The notes under the pieces were generated by a model. It saw only the letters and a program-made list of their open reading frames with translations. It was not told the DNA's origin and ran no database searches. A stretch of DNA of 35,738 nt from Brooklawnia sp937867175. GTDB taxonomy: Bacteria > Actinomycetota > Actinomycetes > Propionibacteriales > Propionibacteriaceae. The DNA lies in contig DAISIR010000027.1 in NCBI GenBank assembly GCA_036821905.1, positions 1 through 35,738 on the forward strand, in the 5' to 3' direction. The position numbers and the translations under genes are program-made. Shown here one piece after another: positions 8,149 through 17,103 of the stretch. How positions within the stretch are numbered: the stretch's first letter is position 1; every line of letters starts with the position of its first letter.

Positions 8149-8534
8149 CCATGGCTATCTCGTTGCGTGCACACAAGCACTTGGCAGAGAAGACTGCAGC
8201 GCGGCAGCGTCGCGCCGTGCGCGGTCGCAAGAGGATCACCGGGTATCCCGATCGGCCTCGCATGGTGGTCACCAAGAGTTCGCGGCACACGCTGGTGCAG
8301 ATAATCGACGACGTGGCAGGCAAGACGCTGGTCTCCGCCTCAACCATGGAGCCCGAGCTGCGGGCACTGTCTGGCGATAAGTCGGCCAAGGCCGTCAAGG
8401 TCGGCGAGCTGATCGCCAAGCGCGCCAAGGACGCCGGGGTTGAGCAGGTCGTCTTCGACCGCGCGGGCCACCAGTACCACGGCCGGATTGCCGCCATGGC
8501 AGACGCCGCCCGCAAGGCCGGGCTCGGACTCTGA
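8145..8534 (+). CDS. rplR: 50S ribosomal protein L18 (uL18)
   Basis: An L18 of 129 residues, which brings 5S rRNA to the large subunit with L5. The family core is visible in RKRITGYPDRPRMVVTKSSRHTLVQIIDD and in the C-terminal VFDRAGHQYHGRIAAMADAARKAGLGL. Start choice: GTG 8145 forms a GTGA overlap with rplF and has GGAAAGG 7 nt upstream. ATG 8151, two codons later, is the alternative. Confidence 0.95.
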   Translation: MTMAISLRAHKHLAEKTAARQRRAVRGRKRITGYPDRPRMVVTKSSRHTLVQIIDDVAGKTLVSASTMEPELRALSGDKSAKAVKVGELIAKRAKDAGVEQVVFDRAGHQYHGRIAAMADAARKAGLGL

Positions 8535-8559
8535 GACACGACGAAAGGTATTGACAGCG

Positions 8560-9177
8560 ATGAGTGAATCCCAGCGCGGCGGCAGCCGCCAGGGTGGCGA
8601 GCGTCGTGGCCGTGATGACCGTCGTGGCCGTGACCAGAGCAGTGACCGGGACAAGAAGGACCAGTATCTAGAACGGGTGGTGTCCATCAACCGCGTCGCG
8701 AAGGTCGTGCAGGGTGGACGTCGCTTCAGCTTCACCGCGCTGGTCGTGGTGGGCGATGGCGAGGGGAACGTTGGCGTTGGCTATGGCAAGGCCAAAGAGG
8801 TGCCCGCAGCAATCGCCAAGGGCGTCGAAGAGGCCAAGAAGCACTTCTTCCGGGTGCCGCTGGTACAGCGCACCATTCCACACCCCGTGCAAGGGGAGAA
8901 GGCTGCTGGCGTAGTCATGCTGCGCCCGGCGTCCCCTGGTACCGGTGTGATCGCGGGTGGATCGGTGCGTGCAGTGCTCGAATGCGCCGGCGTGCACGAT
9001 GTGTTGGCCAAGTCGCTCGGCTCGGCGAACGCGATCAACGTGGTGCACGCCACGGTGGCTGCACTCCAGGCCCTCGAGGAGCCGGAGCAGGTGGCCCGGC
9101 GTCGCGGTAAGTCCGTCGAGGAGGTCGCTCCGGCGGCTCTCCTGAAGGCCCGTAAGGAGGCGGGACAGCGTGTCTGA
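8560..9177 (+). CDS. rpsE: 30S ribosomal protein S5 (uS5)
   Basis: A 205-residue S5, an mRNA-entry and fidelity protein. After an Arg/Gly/Asp-rich N-terminal stretch of about 35 residues comes the dsRBD-like domain (ERVVSINRVAKVVQGGRRFSFTALVVVGD) and the C-terminal domain with GSVRAVLECAGVHDVLAKSLGS and the NVVHATVAAL pattern. The ATG at 8560 has CGAAAGG upstream. The upstream in-frame ATG at 8440 lies inside rplR and is rejected. The stop overlaps rpmD by 8 bp. Confidence 0.96.
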   Translation: MSESQRGGSRQGGERRGRDDRRGRDQSSDRDKKDQYLERVVSINRVAKVVQGGRRFSFTALVVVGDGEGNVGVGYGKAKEVPAAIAKGVEEAKKHFFRVPLVQRTIPHPVQGEKAAGVVMLRPASPGTGVIAGGSVRAVLECAGVHDVLAKSLGSANAINVVHATVAALQALEEPEQVARRRGKSVEEVAPAALLKARKEAGQRV

Positions 9178-9352
9178 GCTCAGGGTGACCCAGATCAAGT
9201 CAGGGATCGGTGAGAAGCCGGCCGCCCGCAAGACTCTGCAGGCGCTCGGCCTTCGTAAGGTCGGTGACCAGGTCGCGCACGCCGATCGTCCCGAGATTCG
9301 GGGCATGGTACATGCGGTGCGCCACTTGGTCGAAGTGGAAGAGGTGAAGTGA
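9170..9352 (+). CDS. rpmD: 50S ribosomal protein L30 (uL30)
   Basis: A 60-residue L30 with a GTG start, beginning MSELRVTQIKSGIGEKP and carrying the family pattern TLQALGLRKVGDQVAHADRPEIRGMV. The GTG overlaps the end of rpsE by 8 bp and has AAGGAGG 9 nt upstream, a strong coupling arrangement. Confidence 0.96.
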   Translation: MSELRVTQIKSGIGEKPAARKTLQALGLRKVGDQVAHADRPEIRGMVHAVRHLVEVEEVK

Positions 9353-9353
9353 A

Positions 9354-9797
9354 ATGGCGCTGAAGGTTCATCACCTGCGCCCAGCCCCCGGGGCGCGCAC
9401 TCAAGCCAAGCGTGTCGGTCGCGGTGAGGGCGGCAAAGGCGGCAAAACTGCCGGTCGCGGCACGAAGGGCTCAGGCGCTCGCAAGAATGTGCCCGAGAGC
9501 TTCGAGGGCGGCCAGATGCCGCTGCACATGCGCACCCCCAAGATGCGCGGTTTCCAGAACCCGTTCAGGGTGAGCTACCAGGTCGTCAACTTGGCGAAGC
9601 TCGCCGAGGTCTTCCCCAAGGGGGGGCAGGTCGGCGTCGAGGACATGGTGGCCAACGGTCTAGTACGTGCCGCCAAGCTCGTCAAGGTGCTGGGCACCGG
9701 CGAGCTTTCAGTCAAGTTCGACGTCACCGCCGACGCGTTTTCGGCTTCGGCGAAGGAGAAGATCGAGGCTGCGGGCGGTTCGGTCACCGAGCGCTGA
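9354..9797 (+). CDS. rplO: 50S ribosomal protein L15 (uL15)
   Basis: A 147-residue L15, a late large-subunit assembly protein. The N-terminal Gly-rich RNA-binding region GRGEGGKGGKTAGRGTKGSGAR is present, followed by FEGGQMPLHMRTPKMRGF. It starts one base after the rpmD stop. It is the last ribosomal-protein gene before a terminator-like hairpin and secY. Confidence 0.97.
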   Translation: MALKVHHLRPAPGARTQAKRVGRGEGGKGGKTAGRGTKGSGARKNVPESFEGGQMPLHMRTPKMRGFQNPFRVSYQVVNLAKLAEVFPKGGQVGVEDMVANGLVRAAKLVKVLGTGELSVKFDVTADAFSASAKEKIEAAGGSVTER

Positions 9798-9821
9798 AAC
9801 ACCGCGGCAATCAATCACCGG

Positions 9822-9850
9822 GCGGGCGATCCTTCAGGGTCGCCCGCTTT
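9822..9850 (+). terminator. terminator between rplO and secY
   Basis: An 11-bp stem with one G-T wobble (GCGGGCGATCC 9822-9832 with GGGTCGCCCGC 9837-9847) and loop TTCA is followed by TTTCGCTTCG. Stem, tight loop and short T stretch fit an intrinsic terminator or attenuator. It would end or dampen the spc transcript and give secY-adk-map its own expression. Confidence 0.65.
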
Positions 9851-9961
9851 CGCTTCGTCCCCTGATGCCGATAGCGGGTATGACTGCCAGCGCGCGACCT
9901 GGCGATGACCCCCGGGAGGCGACCACAGTGGCCCGAATAGGGGAACCGGGGCCGCGGTTGC

Positions 9962-9967
9962 TAGGCT
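9962..9967 (+). promoter_or_regulatory. candidate -10 box for secY-adk-map
   Basis: TAGGCT, a common actinobacterial -10 form, lies 77 bp before the secY ATG in the otherwise unassigned 247-bp rplO-secY gap. No convincing -35 hexamer is found at 17-18 bp, so the call is weak. It is supported mainly by the need for a promoter after the preceding hairpin. Confidence 0.3.
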
Positions 9968-10044
9968 ACGGGAGTTGCGCGCAGCGCGGGGCCTTGCCGT
10001 GCGCGGCGAAGCCCATAACTTCGAGTGGACGAAAGAGGAACCGG

Positions 10045-11354
<1,310 letters not shown>

Positions 11355-11358
<4 letters not shown>

Positions 11359-11951
11359 GATTGCTGATCATGGGGGCGCCCGGCGCGGGCAAGGGCACCC
11401 AGGCCACGAGCATTGCCGACTATTTCGGCATCCCCGCCATCTCGACCGGCGATATCTTCCGAGCCAATGTCAGTCAGCAGACTGAGTTGGGGCGACAGGT
11501 GGAGGCCATCCTCTCTGCCGGCGATTACGTCCCTGACGAACTCACCGAGCAGATCGTCGCCGACCGCCTCGACCAGCCTGACGCCGCCAAAGGCTTCCTA
11601 CTCGACGGCTTTCCGCGCACGATGCACCAGGTCGGCGCGCTCGACGACTACCTCGACGCGCGCGGTATCCAATTGGACGCCGTGCTGGTGCTGGACGCCG
11701 ATCCCGACGATCTGGTCGGACGGCTCCTGAGGCGGGCACAGCTCGAGGGCCGTGCCGACGACACAGAGGAGACGATCCGTCACCGCATGGACGTCTACCT
11801 GCGCGACACCGAACCCCTGCTCGGGCACTATGAGTCGGAGGGACTGCTGGCCAAGGTGGCAGCGCTGGGCACAGTCGAACAGGTGCGCTCACGGATTGTG
11901 GCGACCCTCGACAGAGCCGATGGCCGGGGCGCAATCGACGACGTCTCGTGA
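11355..11951 (+). CDS. adk: adenylate kinase
   Basis: A 198-residue adenylate kinase (ATP + AMP = 2 ADP), cytoplasmic. The P-loop GAPGAGKGT is at residues 7-15, the AMP-site GFPRT at 85-89, and RHRMDVY at about 142-148. The LID is the short form without zinc cysteines, as in other Actinobacteria. The GTG start overlaps the secY stop by 4 bp, and the stop overlaps the map GTG, so secY-adk-map is a coupled unit. Confidence 0.97.
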
Positions 11952-12787
11952 GCGCCCGCAGCATCGAGATCAAGTCGAATGAGCAGATCCGGCTCATGCG
12001 CCGGGCTGGGTTGGCCGTCGCCGAGGCCTTGAACGTCATGGGCAGTGCCGTTCGGCCAGGCATCAGCACCGCGGAGTTGGACGTCATGGCGCGCTCCGTA
12101 CTGGCCGACCACAACGCCACCAGCTCCTTCCTGAACTACGGTGCCGAGTGGGGATATCCGCCATACCCGGCTACCGTGTGCATCTCTGTGAACGAAGCCG
12201 TGGTGCATGGCATCCCCGACAGCAGAAGACTTGCGGCGGGCGACATCGTCTCGATCGACTTCGGGGCGATCGTGGCGGGCTGGCACGGTGATGCAGCCCG
12301 CACGTTCTGTGTCGGAGAGGTGAGAGCTGCCGCCGCCACTCTGGTGGAGCAAACCCGGCAGGCCATGTGGGCCGGCATCGCAGCGGCCGCCCGAGCGGCC
12401 CGGGTGGGTGACATCAGCCACGCCATCGAGCAGCATGCCAAGCGCGCTCCCCGTCGGTTCGGGGTCGTCCGGGAGTACACCGGGCACGGCATCGGCACGT
12501 CGATGCACCAGCCGCCCGACGTCCCCAATCACGGCCGACCACGCCGGGGAGCACGGCTGTCGAAGGGCATGTGCCTGGCGATAGAACCGATCTTCACGCT
12601 TGGTTCTCCGATGGCGGTGACATTGGACGACGACTGGACCGTGGTCACCCAAGACGGTTCATGGGCCGCGCACTGGGAGAACACTGTCGCGCTGGCCGAA
12701 GATGGCCCATGGGTGTTGACCGAGCCTGACGGCGGTCGTGCCGAACTGGCCGCTCGTGGCGTCCGGGTGTCCAAGCTCGCCGACTGA
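11948..12787 (+). CDS. map: methionine aminopeptidase, type I
   Basis: A 279-residue type I methionine aminopeptidase that removes N-terminal Met from nascent proteins. The five metal ligands can be placed: D104 (SIDFG), D115 (HGDAARTF), H180 (TGHGIG), E213 (AIEP) and E244 (WENT). The substrate-site H87 is in VVHGIP. The GTG start overlaps adk by 4 bp. No N-terminal zinc-finger extension is present. The 116 bp downstream, converging on the YCII gene, hold no clear terminator. Confidence 0.96.
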   Translation: MSARSIEIKSNEQIRLMRRAGLAVAEALNVMGSAVRPGISTAELDVMARSVLADHNATSSFLNYGAEWGYPPYPATVCISVNEAVVHGIPDSRRLAAGDIVSIDFGAIVAGWHGDAARTFCVGEVRAAAATLVEQTRQAMWAGIAAAARAARVGDISHAIEQHAKRAPRRFGVVREYTGHGIGTSMHQPPDVPNHGRPRRGARLSKGMCLAIEPIFTLGSPMAVTLDDDWTVVTQDGSWAAHWENTVALAEDGPWVLTEPDGGRAELAARGVRVSKLAD

Positions 12788-12903
12788 AGTACCACGCGGC
12801 GCGATACGCGCTTGCGGCTGGTCGTGGTCGCTGTGGCGGCACAGCACTGGGTGGCGAAGCTCACACGCGATCGGGGTGCCGGAAACGGCAGGTCCGGAAC
12901 AGA

Positions 12904-13185
12904 TCAGCTGAAGATCCCGAGGACGGGATTCCACTGGGTGATGGTCGCTGACTCCAGCACGTTGTTCACAGACATCGGGTCCGCGGCAATCAGCGCGCGT
13001 ACTGTGTCGGCGTCAGGCGCCTCGAAGATCAGTAGGGCGGAGTCGCGTTCGGTGCCCACGAAAGGCCCGGACGCCCGCAGTTGGCCTGCGTCGACGATGG
13101 TGGCCAGATAGGCACGGTGTTCAGGGCGGACGGCCGCGACATCTGCGTCGGCCCGATACAGGTACTGGACGGCGAAGTAAGTCAT
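12904..13185 (-). CDS. YCII-related domain protein (YciI family)
   Basis: A 93-residue single-domain protein of the YCII dimeric ferredoxin-like fold. Seen are RPEH with H23, the GxxxxSGPF-type turn (GQLRASGPFVG), a LLIFEAPDADTVRALIAADP segment with D69-P70, and a C-terminal strand. Family members with the conserved His and Asp are suspected small enzymes or binding proteins, but no substrate can be named here. It lies alone on the minus strand between map and infA, with a -10 box exactly 7 nt before the ATG, so the mRNA is probably leaderless. Confidence 0.85.
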   Translation of the reverse strand: MTYFAVQYLYRADADVAAVRPEHRAYLATIVDAGQLRASGPFVGTERDSALLIFEAPDADTVRALIAADPMSVNNVLESATITQWNPVLGIFS

Positions 13186-13192
13186 GTGACCA

Positions 13193-13198
13193 AGCCTA
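13193..13198 (-). promoter_or_regulatory. -10 box of a leaderless promoter for the YCII gene
   Basis: On the minus strand TAGGCT is followed by 7 nt (tggtcac) and then the ATG at 13185. This is the spacing expected when transcription starts at or next to the start codon. No Shine-Dalgarno sequence is present. No good -35 is visible. Confidence 0.5.
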
Positions 13199-13211
13199 GT
13201 GGTTCCCGATT

Positions 13212-13241
13212 TTGCCCAGTCCGGGGGCGGGAGGCTAACAT
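13212..13241 (+). promoter_or_regulatory. candidate promoter for infA-rpmJ-rpsM-rpsK-rpsD-rpoA-rplQ
   Basis: TTGCCC (13212-13217), an 18-bp spacer and TAACAT (13236-13241) lie about 93 bp upstream of infA. The position between divergent genes makes a promoter here necessary. The match to consensus is moderate. Confidence 0.45.
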
Positions 13242-13333
13242 GGGACGTCGGTCACTTGGGTTCGCTGTGCCTGCCGGGCATACCGGACCCCCGGTGGTGA
13301 CGTAGTCCAGAGGCAAACGTAGATCGGGAGTGA

Positions 13334-13555
13334 ATGGCGAAGAAAGAGGGAGCACTAGAACTCGAGGGAACGGTGGTCGAGGCCCTGCCCAACGCGATGT
13401 TCCGTGTTGAGTTGGCCAACGGGCACAGGGTGCTTGCCACCATCAGCGGCAAGATGCGGCAGCACTATATCCGGATCCTTCCCCAGGATCGGGTGGTGGT
13501 CGAGTTGTCTCCATACGATCTGACCCGCGGACGCATCGTCTACCGCCACAAGTAA
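13334..13555 (+). CDS. infA: translation initiation factor IF-1
   Basis: A 73-residue IF-1, an OB-fold factor that occupies the ribosomal A site during initiation. It begins MAKKEGALELEGTVVEALPNAMFRVEL and carries KMRQHYIRILPQDRVVVELSPYDLTRGRIVYRHK, close to the invariant family sequence. It opens the alpha-type cluster and is followed 16 bp later by rpmJ. Confidence 0.97.
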   Translation: MAKKEGALELEGTVVEALPNAMFRVELANGHRVLATISGKMRQHYIRILPQDRVVVELSPYDLTRGRIVYRHK

Positions 13556-13571
13556 GCAAGGAGAAGCTCGC

Positions 13572-13685
13572 ATGAAGGTTCAGCCGAGCGTCAAGAGGAT
13601 CTGCGACAACTGCAAGGTGATTCGTCGCCACGGTGTCGTCCGGGTGATCTGCACCAACCCGCGGCACAAGCAGCGTCAAGGCTGA
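13572..13685 (+). CDS. rpmJ: 50S ribosomal protein L36 (bL36), zinc form
   Basis: A 37-residue protein, MKVQPSVKRICDNCKVIRR and onwards, ending QRQG. The zinc ribbon ligands are C11, C14, C27 and H32, so it is the standard C+ L36. AAGGAG lies 8 nt before the ATG. It is small but unmistakable, in the invariable infA-rpmJ-rpsM order. Confidence 0.97.
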   Translation: MKVQPSVKRICDNCKVIRRHGVVRVICTNPRHKQRQG

Positions 13686-13766
13686 TCAGGGTAGACGCAA
13701 GCAGAACATAACTGAATAGCACCAAAACGTGAGTGCAGCCTGGTCCTCCTAAGGGCCTGCGCACAC

Positions 13767-13809
13767 CCCCGGACGAAGGCCGGGGACCCGTTGCCGGGGA
13801 AGGTCCCGG
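13767..13809 (+). promoter_or_regulatory. candidate structured leader upstream of rpsM
   Basis: The 214-bp rpmJ-rpsM gap is long for this cluster. It contains CCCCGG (13767-13772), CCGGGG (13780-13785), a second CCGGGG (13794-13799) and CCCGG (13805-13809). The first arm can pair with either CCGGGG, and the second CCGGG can pair with the last arm, giving two stacked hairpins or one alternative longer-range pairing. The mutually exclusive pairings resemble a ribosomal-protein leader or attenuator. No U-tract is seen. The function is inferred. Confidence 0.4.
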
Positions 13810-13899
13810 CTGGCGATTCGGGAACGCCTCACGTGGGAAACCTTCGCATGCGGATGCCTGAAACGCTCCGACATGACTTACTACGAAAGGTACCGCCAC

Positions 13900-14274
13900 A
13901 TGGCACGCCTCCAAGGTGTTGACCTTCCGCGCGAGAAGCGTCTGGAAGTCGCCCTCACCTACATCTTCGGCATCGGTCGCACCCGAGCCGCCGAAACCCT
14001 GGCAGCCACTGGAATCAGTGGGGACATCCGCGTCAAAGACCTGACCGACGAGCAACTCGTCGTGTTGCGTGATCACATTGACGCCAATTACGAAGTCGAA
14101 GGCGACCTGCGGCGCACCGTCGCAGCCGACATTCGCCGCAAGATCGAGATCGGCACCTACCAAGGCCGCCGTCACCGCAGCGGTCTGCCCGTCCGTGGTC
14201 AGCGCACTCGTACCAATGCCCGAACCCGCAAGGGCAAGAAGAGGGCTGTCGCCGGCAAGAAGAAGGCGCGTTAG
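13900..14274 (+). CDS. rpsM: 30S ribosomal protein S13 (uS13)
   Basis: A 124-residue S13, a head protein contacting the P-site tRNA and the large subunit. It begins MARLQGVDLPREKRLEVALTYIFGIG and shows RHRSGLPVRGQRTRTNARTRKG near the C-terminus. The frame is open nine codons further to an ATG at 13873, but 13900 matches the family N-terminus and has GAAAGG 9 nt upstream. Confidence 0.97.
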   Translation: MARLQGVDLPREKRLEVALTYIFGIGRTRAAETLAATGISGDIRVKDLTDEQLVVLRDHIDANYEVEGDLRRTVAADIRRKIEIGTYQGRRHRSGLPVRGQRTRTNARTRKGKKRAVAGKKKAR

Positions 14275-14325
14275 CCCTCTGGGTGAGCCCCGAAACCAGA
14301 ACCTGCCAAGGAGAACAAAAGACTT

Positions 14326-14733
14326 ATGGCTACTGCAGGCCGAAAGGGCGCCGCCAAGACCAAGGTGCGGCGCAAGGAAAAGAAGAATGTGGTTGCCGGA
14401 CAGGCCCACATCAAGAGCACTTTCAACAACACCATCATCACCATCACCGACACCACCGGCGCGGTCATCGCGTGGGCCAGTTCAGGCACCGTCGGCTTCA
14501 AAGGCTCGCGTAAGTCGACCCCGTTCGCCGCGCAGATGGCCGCGGAGGCCGCCGGGCGCCGGGCCATGGAGCACGGCATGAAGCGGGTCGATGTGTTCGT
14601 CAAGGGTCCCGGCTCGGGCCGTGAGACCGCGATTCGTTCGCTCGGTGCGATCGGTCTCGAGGTTGGCGCCATCTCGGATGTCACCCCGATGCCGCACAAC
14701 GGCTGCCGTCCGCCGAAGCGTCGTCGCGTCTAA
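14326..14733 (+). CDS. rpsK: 30S ribosomal protein S11 (uS11)
   Basis: A 135-residue S11, a platform protein next to the E site. Family blocks include HIKSTFNNTIITITDTTGAVIAWASSGTVGFKGSRKSTPFAAQMAAEAA and the C-terminal DVTPMPHNGCRPPKRRRV. AAGGAG lies upstream. The gene is standard in length and position. Confidence 0.97.
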   Translation: MATAGRKGAAKTKVRRKEKKNVVAGQAHIKSTFNNTIITITDTTGAVIAWASSGTVGFKGSRKSTPFAAQMAAEAAGRRAMEHGMKRVDVFVKGPGSGRETAIRSLGAIGLEVGAISDVTPMPHNGCRPPKRRRV

Positions 14734-14768
14734 CCCCTCCCGAGTCATCAGAAAGGACTGAACACACA

Positions 14769-15374
14769 ATGGCCCGTTATACCGGACCCATCACCAAGAA
14801 GTCCCGACGCCTCGGGACCGATCTGGTCGGCAACGACAAGGCTTTCGAGCATCGTCCCTATCCGCCCGGCCAGCATGGCCGTGGCCGCACGAAGGACTCG
14901 GAGTACCTGCTCCAGTTGCGCGAGAAGCAGAAGGCCCGCTACGCCTACGGCGTGCTGGAGAAGCAGTTCCGCCGCTACTACGAAGAGGCTGACCGCCTGC
15001 CGGGCAAGACCGGTGAGGCACTTTTGCAGATTCTTGAGACTCGTCTCGACAACGTGATCTACCGGGCAGGCTTCGCGTCCACCCGTCGGCAGGCCCGCCA
15101 GATGGTGAGTCACGGCCACTTCCTGGTCAACGGCAAGCGCGTCACCATCCCGAGTTACCGGGTGAGCCCCCTCGACATCGTGGACGTTGCGCCCAAGTCG
15201 CTGAATCTGACGCCGTTCATCATCACTCGCGAAACCTGGGGCGAACGGGAGGTGCCGGGTTGGCTGACGGTGAAGCCGAATCGCATGCGGATCCTGGTAC
15301 ACCAGTTGCCTACCCGCGAGCAGATCACCATCGACGTCAATGAGCAGGCGGTCGTCGAACTCTACTCGAAGTAG
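14769..15374 (+). CDS. rpsD: 30S ribosomal protein S4 (uS4)
   Basis: A 201-residue S4, a primary 16S binder that nucleates the 30S body and, in many bacteria, represses its own operon. It begins MARYTGPITKKSRRLGTDL and has the S4 RNA-binding domain around ILETRLDNVIYRAGFASTRRQARQMVSHGHFLVNGKRV. It is the form without N-terminal zinc cysteines. GAAAGGA precedes the start. Confidence 0.97.
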   Translation: MARYTGPITKKSRRLGTDLVGNDKAFEHRPYPPGQHGRGRTKDSEYLLQLREKQKARYAYGVLEKQFRRYYEEADRLPGKTGEALLQILETRLDNVIYRAGFASTRRQARQMVSHGHFLVNGKRVTIPSYRVSPLDIVDVAPKSLNLTPFIITRETWGEREVPGWLTVKPNRMRILVHQLPTREQITIDVNEQAVVELYSK

Positions 15375-15380
15375 CAATCC

Positions 15381-15409
15381 ATGGGGTGCAGAACGGTTCT
15401 GCGCCCCAT
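15381..15409 (+). promoter_or_regulatory. strong hairpin between rpsD and rpoA
   Basis: A 13-bp stem with one T-G wobble pairs 15381-15393 (ATGGGGTGCAGAA) with 15397-15409 (TTCTGCGCCCCAT) around loop CGG. It begins 6 bp after the rpsD stop and has no U-tract. It may partially terminate, protect the upstream message from 3' decay, or mark a processing site separating ribosomal-protein from rpoA expression. Confidence 0.55.
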
Positions 15410-15452
15410 CCATCGTGTCGTCATATAGCGGGCGACGTGGGAAGGAAGAACA

Positions 15453-16475
15453 ATGCTCATCACTCAACGCCCGAGTCTTTCCGAAGAGGTATTGGGCGAG
15501 AACCGTTCGCGGTTCATCATTGAGCCGCTGGAGCCCGGCTTCGGGTACACCTTGGGCAACTCCATGCGGCGCACGCTGCTGTCGTCCATCCCCGGTGCCG
15601 CGGTGACCAGCATCAAGATCGAAGGTAATCAGCACGAGTTCAGCACGCTGCCAGGGGTTGTCGAGGACGTCACCGAAATCATCCTCAACCTCAAGGAGTT
15701 GGTCCTCACCAGCGAAGAGGACGAGCCGGTCGCCATGTACCTGCGGAAGTCCGGTGCCGGCGCGGTGACCGCTGCTGACATCGCGGCACCCGCTGGTGTC
15801 GAGGTCCTCAACCCCGAACTGCATCTCGCCGAACTCAATGAGAAGGGTTCCATCGAGATGGAGCTCATCGTCGAGCGGGGCCGTGGCTATGTGTCGTCCA
15901 CGCAGAACAAGAATCCGGACGCCGAGATCGGTCGTATCCCGGTGGACTCGATCTATTCGCCGGTGATGAAGGTCACCTACAAGGTGGAGGCCACCCGTGT
16001 CGAGACGCGCACCGACTTCGACCGCTTGGTGATGGACGTCGAGACCAAGCCCGCGATCACCCCGCGCGACGCGATGGCGTCGGCTGGCAAGACCTTGGTC
16101 GAGCTGTTCGGCTTGGCACGTGAACTGAATGTGGACGCAGAAGGCATCGAGATCGGGCCGAGCCCGATCGATGAGCAACTCGCCGCCGACCTCGCGCTGC
16201 CGGTCGAGGATCTCAACCTGACCGTCCGCTCATACAACTGCCTGAAGCGTGAAGGCATCCACACCGTGGGTGAGCTGGTCAGCCGCAGCGAGCAGGACCT
16301 GCTCGACATCCGCAACTTCGGTTCGAAGTCGATCGACGAGGTGAAGGCGAAGCTGGCCGAACTCGGCCTGGTCCTCAAGGACAGCTCGCCCGGCTTCGAC
16401 CCACTGGCAGCCGCCGACCAGTTCGCCGCCGTCGGCGACGAGGACGACGAGTTCATCGAGACCGAGCAGTACTGA
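15453..16475 (+). CDS. rpoA: RNA polymerase subunit alpha
   Basis: A 340-residue alpha subunit. The N-terminal assembly domain shows NRSRFIIEPLEPGFGYTLGNSMRRTLLSSIPGAA. The C-terminal DNA-binding domain at about residues 245-310 has LNLTVRSYNCLKREGIHTVGELV and LLDIRNFGSKSIDEVK. An acidic tail ends the protein. GGAAGGA precedes the ATG. It is expected in the alpha operon between rpsD and rplQ. Confidence 0.98.
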   Translation: MLITQRPSLSEEVLGENRSRFIIEPLEPGFGYTLGNSMRRTLLSSIPGAAVTSIKIEGNQHEFSTLPGVVEDVTEIILNLKELVLTSEEDEPVAMYLRKSGAGAVTAADIAAPAGVEVLNPELHLAELNEKGSIEMELIVERGRGYVSSTQNKNPDAEIGRIPVDSIYSPVMKVTYKVEATRVETRTDFDRLVMDVETKPAITPRDAMASAGKTLVELFGLARELNVDAEGIEIGPSPIDEQLAADLALPVEDLNLTVRSYNCLKREGIHTVGELVSRSEQDLLDIRNFGSKSIDEVKAKLAELGLVLKDSSPGFDPLAAADQFAAVGDEDDEFIETEQY

Positions 16476-16504
16476 TCCCTCACTGAAACCTGGAGAACTG
16501 AGAA

Positions 16505-17089
16505 ATGCCCAAGCCAAGCAAGGGGCCCCGCCTCGGCGGTAGCCCTGCCCATGAGCGGATCATCCTGGCCAACCTGGCCAGCCAGCTGTTCGAGCATGGC
16601 CGCATCACCACCACCGAGACCCGTGCCCGCCGTGTGCAGCCGGTCGCCGAGAAGCTGATCAGCAAGGCCAAGCGCGGCGATCTGCATTCCCGGCGCCTAG
16701 TCAAGCAGACCATCACCAACAGCGACGTCGTGCATGTCTTGTTCGCCGAGATCGCACCGAAGATGGCCGGACGAGAGGGTGGCTACACCCGGATCACCAA
16801 GGTCGGGCCGCGCAAGGGTGATAATGCCCCGATGGCGATCATTGAGCTGGTGACCGAGCCGATCAAGAAGACAGAGCCGAAGAAGTCGGCCAAAAAGGCT
16901 GAGACCAGCGATTTCAAGACCGTCGACCAGGCTACTGCCGACAACGCCGACGTGGACGCGCCCGTGGACACCGCCGACACCGAGGTGGTCGAGCCGCAGG
17001 CTGTCACGGAGGCGATGGACGAGTCCGCGGCCGATGTTGCCGAGAAGGCTGCCACCGACCAGGCCAAGAAGGACGCGACCCAGGCCTGA
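16505..17089 (+). CDS. rplQ: 50S ribosomal protein L17 (bL17) with long acidic tail
   Basis: A 194-residue L17, a large-subunit protein near the exit tunnel. The core has PRLGGSPAHERIILANLASQLFEHGRITTTETRARRVQP and ends with YTRITKVGPRKGDNAPMAIIELV at about residue 117. The remaining 75 or so residues are a Lys-rich linker followed by an Asp/Glu/Ala/Thr-rich low-complexity tail, which roughly doubles the acidic content. It is last in the cluster and is followed by a strong terminator. Confidence 0.95.
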   Translation: MPKPSKGPRLGGSPAHERIILANLASQLFEHGRITTTETRARRVQPVAEKLISKAKRGDLHSRRLVKQTITNSDVVHVLFAEIAPKMAGREGGYTRITKVGPRKGDNAPMAIIELVTEPIKKTEPKKSAKKAETSDFKTVDQATADNADVDAPVDTADTEVVEPQAVTEAMDESAADVAEKAATDQAKKDATQA

Positions 17090-17103
17090 TCGCCAAACGA
17101 CCA

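Noticed and set aside
9941..9976. GGGAAC with a nearby GTT as a SigH/SigR-type promoter before secY
   Set aside because: The spacing to the GTT triplets is 10 or 27 nt, not the expected about 18-19.
9667..10044. Upstream in-frame extension of secY
   Set aside because: It would start inside rplO and read through the terminator. SecY proteins start at MLSAFxxAF, matching ATG 10045 with a good ribosome-binding site.
13873..13899. Earlier rpsM start at ATG 13873
   Set aside because: It adds nine residues foreign to the S13 family, while ATG 13900 has the right ribosome-binding site distance.
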